Below are positions 34,133 through 42,649 of a stretch of DNA of 64,000 bases, one piece after another (the first letter of the stretch is position 1; each line of letters starts with the position of its first letter). Position numbers and translations under genes: made by a program. The DNA comes from Caldicellulosiruptor hydrothermalis 108 (GTDB lineage Bacteria > Bacillota > Thermoanaerobacteria > Caldicellulosiruptorales > Caldicellulosiruptoraceae). The notes under the pieces are model-generated. The model saw only the letters and a list, made by a program, of their open reading frames with translations, did not search any database and was not told the origin of the DNA. The stretch covers positions 2,466,501 to 2,530,500 of the forward strand of contig NC_014652.1 of the NCBI RefSeq assembly GCF_000166355.1. The letters are read 5' to 3'.

Positions 34133-35869
34133 GTGAAAAAGATATCAAGTAGTCTCCAGTTTAAAATTATGGTATGTGCAATCTTTCTGATTATTCTTTC
34201 AAGCTTCCCGATTGGAATAGCTTCATATATAAAATCTGTCAAAATAGTGGAAAGCAAATTCGCATTTTCACATCTTCACACTGTAAAACAGATTGCAAGC
34301 TCTCTTGAGCTTATTACAAATGATATAAAAGAAGCATCGCTTTACTTTATTCAGAGCGGCGATTTGAGACAGCTTTTGAAATCCGACACTGACACCGACC
34401 AACAGGAGCTTGAAAAGGCAAGGGTACTTGTAAACGACTTTTTAACATACCTCGTAGGTGAAAAACCATATATTCATTCCATCTACATAATGGGTAAAAA
34501 TAATACTATATTTGACACATATGGAATCAAAGAGCAGACTTTAAATCTTTCTAATATCAACGTCCAGAGCTTTGAATGGTGTCCTAATGTCATAACAAGC
34601 AGGGCAGGAATATTAACGTATGTGATTTCCCTTGTTCGTCCTATAAGAGATATTAACAACTTCAAAAACCTGATTGGGTATTTAGAGATAAATATTGATG
34701 AAAAAAGCTTGTTTGAGGAGGTAATAAGCCTTAGCTCAAATTTTTCTGAAAACTTTGTTATCTGTAACCAGAACTATTTTATTCTAAGCTCAACAGAAAA
34801 GACTTTAATCGGAAAGAACCTTGCCAAGATGATTTCTACAAAACCCATGGAAAATATTGAACAGGGCTTTTTTTACACAAAACTGTCTGGCAAAACCTTT
34901 CTTGTCACATACTCTACCATAAAACCTCTTGGGTGGAAGGTTGTGAGCTTTGTAGAAAAGGCAAGTCTTGTTGCTGAAAATAGAGCTATACAAAGCTATC
35001 TTTTTATTACTATCCTTCTTGCCCTTTTTGCTGCATCTATTTTTCTTGTTTTCTTCCAAAACAGTATCCTCTATCCGCTCAAACAGCTAAGAATTTTTAT
35101 GAGACATATCGCAAACCAGAACTTTGATGTGTACATGCAGCCAAGGGGAAATGATGAGGTGTCAAAGCTAATTCAAGCATTCAACAGTATGTCTACAAAA
35201 CTCAATGAGCTTATGAACCAGGTTTACATTGCAACAATAAAGCAAAAAGAGGCAGAGTTAAAAGCCCTGCAAGAAAGAATCAACCCCCACTTTCTTTACA
35301 ACACACTTGATACAATATACTGGACAGCCCGACTTGAAGGTGCAAAAAAAGCTTGCATCCTTGTTGAGGCACTCTCGAAACTTTTCAGGTCCATATTGGC
35401 AAATAAAAGTAACATCATAACTGTGAAAGAAGAGATAGAACATCTTAATAGTTACATCCTAATACAAAAGGTCAGGTATCAGGACTTGATAGAATTTTCG
35501 TTAAATGTTCAAAGCCAAGCCCTATGCTATAAAACAGTAAAGCTTGTTCTGCAGCCAATTGTGGAAAATGCAATATATCATGGCATAGAAAAAAGCGGGA
35601 AGAAGGGAAAAATAAGCATTGAAGTGTTTACAAAAGATGAAAAGCTATATTTTATCGTGTCCGACACAGGAGCTGGTGCTCCAAAAGAGGTGTTTGAAAG
35701 TGCTCTGAAGAATGACAGTCCAAATGGTAAGATAGGACTTAAAAATGTCAATGACAGAATAAAACTTGCGTTTGGGAATGAATATGGCATAGAAATTGAA
35801 AGCACACCAGGGCTTGGAACAAAGGTGACTGTTGTACAACCAGCTTTAAAAGAAGGTGATTTGAAATGA
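34133..35869 (+). CDS. YesM-type sensor histidine kinase
   Basis: 578 residues. TM1 about 13-35, extracellular Cache-like sensor (36-285), TM2 about 286-308, HAMP (310-362), then the LytS/YesM-type kinase core with phosphoacceptor H386 in INPHFLYNTLD, N-box PIVENAIYHG, and G-boxes DTGAG and GLKNVNDR. GTG start with a GAAAGGA upstream. Overlaps the response regulator by 4 bp. Divergent from the sugar-binding lipoprotein, so it probably senses extracellular sugar and drives that transporter operon. Confidence 0.92.
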   Translation: MKKISSSLQFKIMVCAIFLIILSSFPIGIASYIKSVKIVESKFAFSHLHTVKQIASSLELITNDIKEASLYFIQSGDLRQLLKSDTDTDQQELEKARVLVNDFLTYLVGEKPYIHSIYIMGKNNTIFDTYGIKEQTLNLSNINVQSFEWCPNVITSRAGILTYVISLVRPIRDINNFKNLIGYLEINIDEKSLFEEVISLSSNFSENFVICNQNYFILSSTEKTLIGKNLAKMISTKPMENIEQGFFYTKLSGKTFLVTYSTIKPLGWKVVSFVEKASLVAENRAIQSYLFITILLALFAASIFLVFFQNSILYPLKQLRIFMRHIANQNFDVYMQPRGNDEVSKLIQAFNSMSTKLNELMNQVYIATIKQKEAELKALQERINPHFLYNTLDTIYWTARLEGAKKACILVEALSKLFRSILANKSNIITVKEEIEHLNSYILIQKVRYQDLIEFSLNVQSQALCYKTVKLVLQPIVENAIYHGIEKSGKKGKISIEVFTKDEKLYFIVSDTGAGAPKEVFESALKNDSPNGKIGLKNVNDRIKLAFGNEYGIEIESTPGLGTKVTVVQPALKEGDLK

Positions 35870-37392
35870 TTAAAATGGTTGTTGCTGATGATGAAAGGGT
35901 AATCCGAAAAGGAATAATATCTTCAATTGACTGGACATCATACGGAATTGAAATAGTAGGAGAAGCATCAAATGGTCAGGAGGCAGCACAGCTTTGCTTT
36001 TCAAAACAGCCAGACATTGTCCTTTTGGACATTAGAATGCCCATTTTGGACGGACTTGAAGCTGCAAAGATTATAAAGCAGAGCCTGCCGAATATAAAGA
36101 TTGTGTTTCTCACAGGCTATGACGATGTGGAATACTTAAAGACTGCCCTCAAACTCCGTGCATCTGATTATCTTTTAAAACCTGTGAGCGCAGATGAGCT
36201 GATTAAGGTAGTTGTTGGGTTAAAAGAATCTATCATTGAGGAACAGAAAAAGTCTTTTGAGACTTTGCTGTACAAAAACATCGTGGAAGAGAACATATAT
36301 GTTTTAAGGTCTTCGTTTTTAAAAAGTCTGTTTGCAAATCCCGAAATAGTGCTTGACCCTGTGAAAGAAAGGCTTTTGAAAATCTCATTAGAAGGTCCTT
36401 ACTTTCAGGTGATTTTGGCTGTGGTTGAAGATATTTTTATGTTAATGGAGTCTTCTGTACACAAGAACAAAGAGTTTGTGCTAAATCTACTTTTAAACCT
36501 AATTGAAGAGGATATCCAGGAAAAATACCGTGGCTTTGTATTTTACGGCGATTTTGGTGACAATACCTTGATTTTGATAGTAAACTTGAGTGAACCAAAA
36601 GAGATAGATGAAAAGCTTCTAAATCAAATAAAATCCAACGCCAAGAAGTATCTTAACGTTAAAATTTCATTTTCAAAAGGAATTGTTGTCTCAAGCAAAA
36701 AACAGCTGCATCTATCTTTAAAAAGTGCATCAGATAGCAAGTTCCTTCCATCTCAGCTGACTGAAGACGAGGTCGAGCTTTTAAATGCTTTTATGGCTCT
36801 TGATAAGGAAAAGACAACTTTGCTGGTAAATAAGATTTTTGAAAAACTGGAAGATCAAGATGATAAAAGCTCTTTAGAAAACACTTATAAGAAGCTTTCT
36901 GACCTTATTTTGACCAAGGCAAAAGAAATCTGCCCTGCTTTAAAAGATGAGTTTGTCAAAAGCGCAGCCTTTTCTTTTAATAAACAAGAAAGTGAAAATA
37001 TGAAAAAGAGCCTAATAGACTTTGCCCTCTCTTGTATTGACAAGATTCAGAATGTAAAAGAAAGCAGGCACAGAAAAATTATAAAAGATGCCATAAGTTA
37101 CATTGAGAAAAACTATGCAACCCAAATTTTACTGTCTGATATTGCTGAGATTTGCGGAATTTCTCCAAACTATTTTTGCAAAATATTCAAAGAAGAAACT
37201 GGTAAAAGTTTTGTGGACTTTTTGAATGAACTCAGGATAAACAAAGCAAAAGAGCTTCTCCTTTCTACAAACCTAAAATCTTATGAGGTTGCCGAAAAGG
37301 TTGGATTTAGCGACTATAAATATTTTTCGATGATATTCAAAAAATACACAGGACTGTCTCCAAGGAAGTTCAAAGAGGAAGGAGAAAGATAA
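35866..37392 (+). CDS. YesN-type response regulator with AraC DNA-binding domain
   Basis: 508 residues. Receiver domain 1-120 with acidic D8/D9, phosphoacceptor D55 (VLLDIRMP) and K in LLKPVSADE. A variable middle domain (about 140-390) of the kind seen in YesN proteins. C-terminal double helix-turn-helix of the AraC family (about 405-505): LLSDIAEICGISPNYFCKIFK and KSYEVAEKVGFSDYKYFS. ATGA overlap with the kinase gene shows translational coupling. Likely activator of the divergent mannoside transporter operon. Confidence 0.93.
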   Translation: MIKMVVADDERVIRKGIISSIDWTSYGIEIVGEASNGQEAAQLCFSKQPDIVLLDIRMPILDGLEAAKIIKQSLPNIKIVFLTGYDDVEYLKTALKLRASDYLLKPVSADELIKVVVGLKESIIEEQKKSFETLLYKNIVEENIYVLRSSFLKSLFANPEIVLDPVKERLLKISLEGPYFQVILAVVEDIFMLMESSVHKNKEFVLNLLLNLIEEDIQEKYRGFVFYGDFGDNTLILIVNLSEPKEIDEKLLNQIKSNAKKYLNVKISFSKGIVVSSKKQLHLSLKSASDSKFLPSQLTEDEVELLNAFMALDKEKTTLLVNKIFEKLEDQDDKSSLENTYKKLSDLILTKAKEICPALKDEFVKSAAFSFNKQESENMKKSLIDFALSCIDKIQNVKESRHRKIIKDAISYIEKNYATQILLSDIAEICGISPNYFCKIFKEETGKSFVDFLNELRINKAKELLLSTNLKSYEVAEKVGFSDYKYFSMIFKKYTGLSPRKFKEEGER

Positions 37393-37451
37393 CCCTCAGG
37401 AAGTTGCTTGTCAACTTAATAATTTTTGGGCTGTCATAGAAATACTTCTAT

Positions 37452-37519
37452 TCACAAAATTATTTTCTAAGGTATCACAAAATGTTGTGAGTGGCACAAT
37501 AGTTTTATGTTTCACAAAA
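37452..37519. promoter_or_regulatory. Repeated TCACAAAA boxes upstream of the flavin oxidoreductase
   Basis: TCACAAAA occurs at 37452-37459, 37475-37482 and 37512-37519 with a related GCACAAT at 37494; the middle copy belongs to a 16-bp inverted repeat TCACAA-AATG-TTGTGA (37475-37490). They lie 90-155 bp before the preferred ATG. Probably a regulator-binding region; the LysR protein downstream is one candidate. Confidence 0.5.
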
Positions 37520-37605
37520 CCTCTGAAAATGCTTATCATAAATTAAAGGAAGGATAAGTGAATTGTTTAACAAAGAAAACCATCATAAAAGGAGGAAGTA
37601 TTTGG

Positions 37606-39570
37606 ATGTTTGATAATCTGTTTTCAAAGGCTAAAATCGGGACAATGGAAATAAAAAACAGGATAGTATTTACAGCAATGGGTAATGCATTAGCTAGTCC
37701 CGACGGGACCGTATCCCAAAAAGATATCCACTTTTATGCTGCAAGAGCAAAAGGGGGAGTCGGACTTATAATTACAGAATGTACAGTGGTTGACGAAAGA
37801 GGAAAAGGTAATACAAGGCAGATATGCGTCTATGATGACAAATTTATCCCGGGTCTTAAAGCTTTAGCAGATGAAATTCATAAATATGATGCTAAAATAG
37901 TAGCTCAGATTTATCATCCTGGAAGACAGGGAATTTCGGCTATAAACGGAAATTTGTCAATGCCAGCGCCAAGCAAGATAGAATGTAAGGTGGTGCGCCA
38001 ACCAGTTGAGGAAATGACTATTGAACAAATTGAAGATATGATAGACAAGTTCATAAATGCAGCAGTAAGAGTCAAAAAAGCAGGTATAGATGGTGTTGAG
38101 ATTCATGCAGCTCACGGATACTTGGTTAACCAGTTTTTGAGCCCTTACACTAACAAAAGAACGGACAAGTATGGTGGAAGTCTTGAAAACAGAATGAGAT
38201 TTCTTGAAGAGATAATTTTAGGTATAAGAGAGAAATGTGGTAAAGACTATCCTCTGTTAGTAAGGTTATCAGTTGACGAATTTTTAGGACTTATAGGCCT
38301 TCCTGAAGAAGGACTGCACCTTGAAGAGAGCATCAAAATAGCTCAAAGGTTAGAAGCTTTGGGTGTGGATGCACTCGATATAAGCTGTGGAATATATGAA
38401 ACTATGAATGTAGCATGGGAACCTATATCTTTTGACCAAGGGTGGAAGATATATTTGGCTGAAACAATAAAAAAAGCTGTAAACATACCTGTAATAGCAG
38501 TATCAGTTATAAGAGACCCAGAGTATGCAGACCAGTTAATCAAAGAAGGAAAAATCGATTTTGCAGGCTCAGCAAGACAACATTTCGCAGACCCCGAATG
38601 GGCAAATAAGGCAAAAGAAGGTAGAGTAAATGAAATAAGAAAGTGTATCTCTTGCCTGTATTGCATGGAAACTCTTATGAAGGCTGACTTGACAGGTATT
38701 CCTTGTCAATGCGCCATTAACATTCAAGCAGGAAGAGAAGATGAGCTTAGCAGCTTTAAAGAAGATGGCGAAGGAAAAATTGTTGCAATAATTGGAGCAG
38801 GACCTGCTGGTCTTGAGGCTGCAAGAGTTTTAGCACTCAGAAGATACAAACCCATTGTATTTGAAAAATCAGATAAAATAGGAGGTATGCTTCAGCTTGG
38901 TTGTAAACCACCTAAGAAAGAGAAAATTAAATGGTTAATAGACTATCTAAAATCCCAGATTGAAAAGATGGGTATTGAAGTAAGATACAACTCTGTACCT
39001 ACTATAGAAACTTTAAAAGCTCTTAATCCTTATGCAGTATTTATCGCGCACGGTTCAAAGCCATTGATACCACAAACAATTGCAGGGATAGAAAGCAAAA
39101 ATGTGCTGACTATTGAAGATGTTTTGAGTGGAAAAATAACATTGAATAATAAAAAAGTGACTGTAGTTGGATCAGGACTAACAGGTCTTGAAACTGCTCA
39201 CTACCTTGCTGAAAATAACAATGATGTTAGCATATTCGAAATGGCCGACGAAATAGGACCGGGAGCATATTTTCAGAATTTAATAGATGTACTCAATCAT
39301 CTGAAAGCCTTCAATGTTAAACTGTATCCGAAACGAAAATTGGTCAAGATAGATGAAAATATAGCCATCTTCGAAAATACTGAGACCAAAGTACAGGAAC
39401 AATACGAGTTTGATTATATTGTACTTTCTCTGGGAAGAGTTCCAAATAAAGAGTATGTTGATGAAATAAAATCTAATTTTGATAAAGTCTTTATACTTGG
39501 AGATGCCAAAGAAATTGGAACTATAAGAAATGCAATGGAATCTGGATTTTTAACCGCCTATAATCTGTAA
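37606..39570 (+). CDS. Old-yellow-enzyme/FeS NADH:flavin oxidoreductase (2,4-dienoyl-CoA reductase-like)
   Basis: 654 residues from the ATG at 37606, with AAAGGAGGA upstream; a longer reading starts 16 codons earlier without a good site. N-terminal FMN TIM barrel (1-340) with HAAHGYLVNQFLSP and a GGSLENR motif, then a cysteine cluster (CISCLYC and CQCAIN), then FAD and NAD(P)H Rossmann domains (GAGPAGLEAAR; VVGSGLTGLETAHYLAE). Family members reduce enoates, dienoyl-CoA or bile-acid enones. The cysteine spacing, C-x2-C-x2-C-x15-C with an extra C, departs from the C-x2-C-x3-C-x11-C of E. coli FadH. Substrate unknown. Convergent with the LysR regulator. Confidence 0.88.
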   Translation: MFDNLFSKAKIGTMEIKNRIVFTAMGNALASPDGTVSQKDIHFYAARAKGGVGLIITECTVVDERGKGNTRQICVYDDKFIPGLKALADEIHKYDAKIVAQIYHPGRQGISAINGNLSMPAPSKIECKVVRQPVEEMTIEQIEDMIDKFINAAVRVKKAGIDGVEIHAAHGYLVNQFLSPYTNKRTDKYGGSLENRMRFLEEIILGIREKCGKDYPLLVRLSVDEFLGLIGLPEEGLHLEESIKIAQRLEALGVDALDISCGIYETMNVAWEPISFDQGWKIYLAETIKKAVNIPVIAVSVIRDPEYADQLIKEGKIDFAGSARQHFADPEWANKAKEGRVNEIRKCISCLYCMETLMKADLTGIPCQCAINIQAGREDELSSFKEDGEGKIVAIIGAGPAGLEAARVLALRRYKPIVFEKSDKIGGMLQLGCKPPKKEKIKWLIDYLKSQIEKMGIEVRYNSVPTIETLKALNPYAVFIAHGSKPLIPQTIAGIESKNVLTIEDVLSGKITLNNKKVTVVGSGLTGLETAHYLAENNNDVSIFEMADEIGPGAYFQNLIDVLNHLKAFNVKLYPKRKLVKIDENIAIFENTETKVQEQYEFDYIVLSLGRVPNKEYVDEIKSNFDKVFILGDAKEIGTIRNAMESGFLTAYNL

Positions 39571-39608
39571 ACTGGACAGTAAAATAAAACTTAAGAAAAG
39601 TATCTTTG

Positions 39609-39683
39609 GCCATAATTCTCAAGCCTTTATAACATAAGAAATTTTTTTAAATTTTAGACAGGCTTGAGATTATGGCTTTTTTT
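39609..39683. terminator. Bidirectional terminator between flavin oxidoreductase and lysR
   Basis: GCCATAATTCTCAAGCCT (39609-39626) pairs with the stretch 39660-39676 with one bulge, followed by seven T residues on the plus strand. The mirror orientation also carries A/T-rich flanks for the minus-strand lysR transcript. Confidence 0.85.
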
Positions 39684-40590
39684 AATTTGAACTTTGTGTT
39701 GTTCTGCTTCTGTTCTTGCTGAGAAAATAGTTTATGAATTTCTCTGCTGCTGGACTAATTTTAGTATTCTTCTTTACAATAAACCCTACATCCCAAAATA
39801 CATCCGGCTCATCTATGGGTATGCAACAAATGTTATTGTATTTTTCAACATGAGTTAACTTTTCAACAAAAACAAAAATGCCTTTATTTAATTCGACAAA
39901 GTCGTAGGCAACATTGAGGTCATGACTGGATTTATAATAAACATTGGGAGTAAACCCCGCTTTTTTGAAATGTTCCATGAGAACACGCTGAATTCGGAAA
40001 GTATCATCTAAAATAATAAACTTTTCATCTTTGAGGTCTTCAAATTTGATACTTTTTTTATGAGATAATGGATTATTTTTATTAACTATCGCAATAAGGT
40101 TTTCTTTTATCAAGTGATAGTATTTGAATCTCTTCTCATCTTTCGGTCTCACTGTAAGCGCTAAATCAAGAAATCCATTTAAAACATTTAATTCACAATC
40201 CACATCTGTATATTCTCCTATTTCAATTTCAATATCATAATACTTACTTTCAAATTCAACAATCTCTTTTACTCCTAAAACCTGCAAGGTCCCTGGCGCA
40301 AAACCTACTCTCAGTTTTTCTTTTTTCTTGTTTACCATATCATTAATTTCTGCAACAAAATTCTCAAACTCTTTGACTAAAACTTCTGCTTTTGGCAAGA
40401 TATATTTTCCAAGCTCAGTGGGATAAACTCCTTTGGAATCTCTATAGAAAAGAGGCGCACCAATTTCTTTTTCTAAGTTCTTGATTATCCTGCTTATAGC
40501 CTGCTGAGTAACAAATAATTCTTGCGCTGCTTTAGAAAAACTATTATTTTGGCACACTTTAACAAAATATTTTAACGAAGTTATATCCAT
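39682..40590 (-). CDS. LysR-family transcriptional regulator
   Basis: 302 residues from the ATG at 40590 (AGGGTG 6 nt upstream; a GTG three codons earlier is the alternative). Residues 1-60 form the winged helix-turn-helix (SLKYFVKVCQNNSFSKAAQELF, TQQAISRIIKNLEKEIG). Residues 85-295 are the effector-binding domain. Convergent with the oxidoreductase, not divergent as is usual for a LysR target, so its target is uncertain. Confidence 0.92.
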   Translation of the reverse strand: MDITSLKYFVKVCQNNSFSKAAQELFVTQQAISRIIKNLEKEIGAPLFYRDSKGVYPTELGKYILPKAEVLVKEFENFVAEINDMVNKKKEKLRVGFAPGTLQVLGVKEIVEFESKYYDIEIEIGEYTDVDCELNVLNGFLDLALTVRPKDEKRFKYYHLIKENLIAIVNKNNPLSHKKSIKFEDLKDEKFIILDDTFRIQRVLMEHFKKAGFTPNVYYKSSHDLNVAYDFVELNKGIFVFVEKLTHVEKYNNICCIPIDEPDVFWDVGFIVKKNTKISPAAEKFINYFLSKNRSRTTQSSN

Positions 40591-40607
40591 ACATATCACC
40601 CTAAAAT

Positions 40608-40626
40608 CGCTGACATCTGGACAGCG
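40608..40626. promoter_or_regulatory. Inverted repeat in the lysR leader
   Basis: CGCTG and CAGCG arms separated by 9 nt, between the lysR promoter and start codon. Could be an autoregulatory LysR site or a leader hairpin. Confidence 0.35.
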
Positions 40627-40640
40627 CCTTTCTTCCTCTT

Positions 40641-40670
40641 ATTATATAGATTAAACATCTTATAAGTCAA
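40641..40670 (-). promoter_or_regulatory. Promoter of the lysR gene
   Basis: On the minus strand TTGACT (40665-40670), 18-nt spacer, TATAAT (40641-40646), about 50 bp before the start codon. Confidence 0.7.
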
Positions 40671-40714
40671 CTTTTTAACAATCGGATTGAGGAATAGCCA
40701 ACGTCATAACCATT

Positions 40715-41551
40715 TTAAATATACCTTTTTTGTTTCTGTATAATTTTTTCATTAATGTATGTTCCAATCGTTATTGATGTTATATCTGTCATTGTCCTTG
40801 CTATCAAATCAATAATATTTACTTTGTAAACTAATACAATAAAAAAATTGAATAATAAGAGATTTGCACCATAAATAAAAAATCCAAAAGTTAAGGCTTT
40901 TTTTAAGTCACTTTTTACCCCAATACCTCTCTTCAAAATTGAATACATAATTCCTATCCAACTGCCGCTTATAATTGTCCATATTATTGTTTTTAAAGGA
41001 CTTGTGAAAAAAGAAGAAGTAATATGAATTACATTATAGCTAAATAATCTTAACAACACAAAACAAAAAGTTACTATTGCCAATCTCCTTTTACCTAAAT
41101 TAAAATCCATATTCTTTAGGTTTTGAGAGTCTTTGCCAACAAATACGCCCAACAGCAATCCTAAAAACATAAGTGAGAGTCCGTCCACTATTGGATAAGC
41201 TAACATTTCAGTTAGTTTATTAGTGAAAAGTGTAGGTAAGGGTTCAAGTAAGTATATCCCCCACATTACAGAAAATAAAAATCCAAATGTTAATCCTTTT
41301 TTAATTTTGTTCCCCTGCAGTCCTTCTTGAACTATTGCAAAGCCTATTGATAGGAAAAAATAAACAATCAGAGCATAAGCTATAAATGAAGGAATTAACA
41401 CGCCCGCTTCAACAATCATACTTCTCGGCAGAGAAATCTCGGCAGTTGGTGGAATAAAAGCCTGCAACACTATTCTAAATACTGTGGCAGATAGTGACAC
41501 CAAAAATAAAGTTAAGAGGTTAATGCGGGTTTTAAAAAATTTTAATTTCAT
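40715..41551 (-). CDS. Multi-pass membrane protein of unknown function
   Basis: 278 residues with about seven hydrophobic segments (near 13-30, 48-75, 90-105, 125-143, 153-180, 185-203, 215-260) and short basic loops. Family not recognised. ATG with GGAG 12 nt upstream. It stands alone between lysR and the divergent toxin-antitoxin pair, so context gives no function. Confidence 0.75.
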   Translation of the reverse strand: MKLKFFKTRINLLTLFLVSLSATVFRIVLQAFIPPTAEISLPRSMIVEAGVLIPSFIAYALIVYFFLSIGFAIVQEGLQGNKIKKGLTFGFLFSVMWGIYLLEPLPTLFTNKLTEMLAYPIVDGLSLMFLGLLLGVFVGKDSQNLKNMDFNLGKRRLAIVTFCFVLLRLFSYNVIHITSSFFTSPLKTIIWTIISGSWIGIMYSILKRGIGVKSDLKKALTFGFFIYGANLLLFNFFIVLVYKVNIIDLIARTMTDITSITIGTYINEKIIQKQKRYI

Positions 41552-41777
41552 AAAACTTAAAATCTCCTTTTCAACATATGTTACCTATTATACAGCGGAA
41601 ATATTAAACCTTCATTTAAAAATTGTTAAAACAAAGTTAAATATTAACTCTTAGAAAAATAGTAACTTCTATAAAAAGATCAAAAAAATAAAGAAGAAGA
41701 GCAAAAATAAAAGCGCTTTTTTCTTTTTTGTGATATAATTTTATGAAAGAGTTTGTAGGAAGCTGTGTGGATGTGTT

Positions 41778-42209
41778 ATGGAACAAGAAAAAATTATAGA
41801 GCTGGCAGTGGAGTTTGTTGAGAGAATATCCAAGGAATGCCCAATAAAGTTTGCATATTTGTTCGGATCATTTGCAACAGGAACATTTAACAATATGAGC
41901 GATGTTGACATCGCAGTTATGTTTGAAGAAGATATCCCTGCGATTGACGAAGCAATCTTGAGAGGTCTTTTGATGGAAGAGGGAAAAACTCTATTTAAAA
42001 GAGATGTTGATATTGTCAACCTGAAAAATGCTAATATTTTTTTAAAGTACAGCATAATCAAGGATGGGATAATTCTAAAAGACCATGAAGAAAGAAGCTT
42101 ATTTGAAGCAAGTGTGCTCAGAGAATACCTTGATTTTAGCTATTATTCTGAAATATACAATCAAAAGATTCTTGAAAGTATAAAAAATAAAGAATTTTTT
42201 AGAAGGTGA
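41778..42209 (+). CDS. MNT-type minimal nucleotidyltransferase antitoxin (MntA-like)
   Basis: 143 residues. The nucleotidyltransferase signature GSF-x-T-G...SDVDIAV (GS-x10-D-x-D) is at about 30-46, with a third acidic position at RDVDIV near 77. These proteins transfer AMP from ATP; in MNT/HEPN (type VII) systems they adenylylate and silence the HEPN toxin. Encoded 7 bp before the HEPN gene. RBS is weak, TATAAT at 41734-41739 may serve as -10. Confidence 0.88.
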   Translation: MEQEKIIELAVEFVERISKECPIKFAYLFGSFATGTFNNMSDVDIAVMFEEDIPAIDEAILRGLLMEEGKTLFKRDVDIVNLKNANIFLKYSIIKDGIILKDHEERSLFEASVLREYLDFSYYSEIYNQKILESIKNKEFFRR

Positions 42210-42216
42210 CTTTTTT

Positions 42217-42630
42217 ATGGTCAAAAGAGATGTGATTTTGTCTAAAATATCACAGCTTAAAGAGTATATTGACTTTTTAAAAGAGATTAGAAATACTCCA
42301 AAAGAAGAATATATTTCAAATAAATTTGTTTATGGCTCTGCTGAAAGATTTTTACATCTTGCAATAGAAGCTATTTTTGACATATGTAATCATATAATTT
42401 CTGATTTACATTTGCGAAAGCCAGAAAACTATAAAGATATTTTTAAAGTACTTTTTGAAAACAATATTATTAACAAAACCCAGTTTGAAAAATTTTCTAA
42501 AATGGCTGGTTTTAGAAATATTCTTGTGCACGATTATGCAAAAATAAACAGAGAAATGGTTTACGAAATCATACTTAACAATTTAAATGATTTTGAAGAC
42601 TTTATTGACACAATCTCAGAGTATATTTAG
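42217..42630 (+). CDS. HEPN-domain toxin (HepT-like)
   Basis: 137 residues, all-helical. The RNase motif RNILVHDY (R-x4-H-x-Y) is at about 109-116: Arg and His form the active site and the Tyr is the residue AMPylated by the MNT partner in studied pairs. GAAGGTGA precedes the ATG. The gene order MNT then HEPN with a 7-bp gap supports a complete toxin-antitoxin module, likely used in phage or stress response. Confidence 0.88.
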   Translation: MVKRDVILSKISQLKEYIDFLKEIRNTPKEEYISNKFVYGSAERFLHLAIEAIFDICNHIISDLHLRKPENYKDIFKVLFENNIINKTQFEKFSKMAGFRNILVHDYAKINREMVYEIILNNLNDFEDFIDTISEYI

Positions 42631-42649
42631 CACAAAGAAGGTGGAAAAT

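Noticed and set aside
42587-42649. nadE start inside the HEPN gene
   Set aside because: No RBS there; the ATG at 42650 has GAAGGTGG and begins exactly at the conserved nitrilase-domain start.
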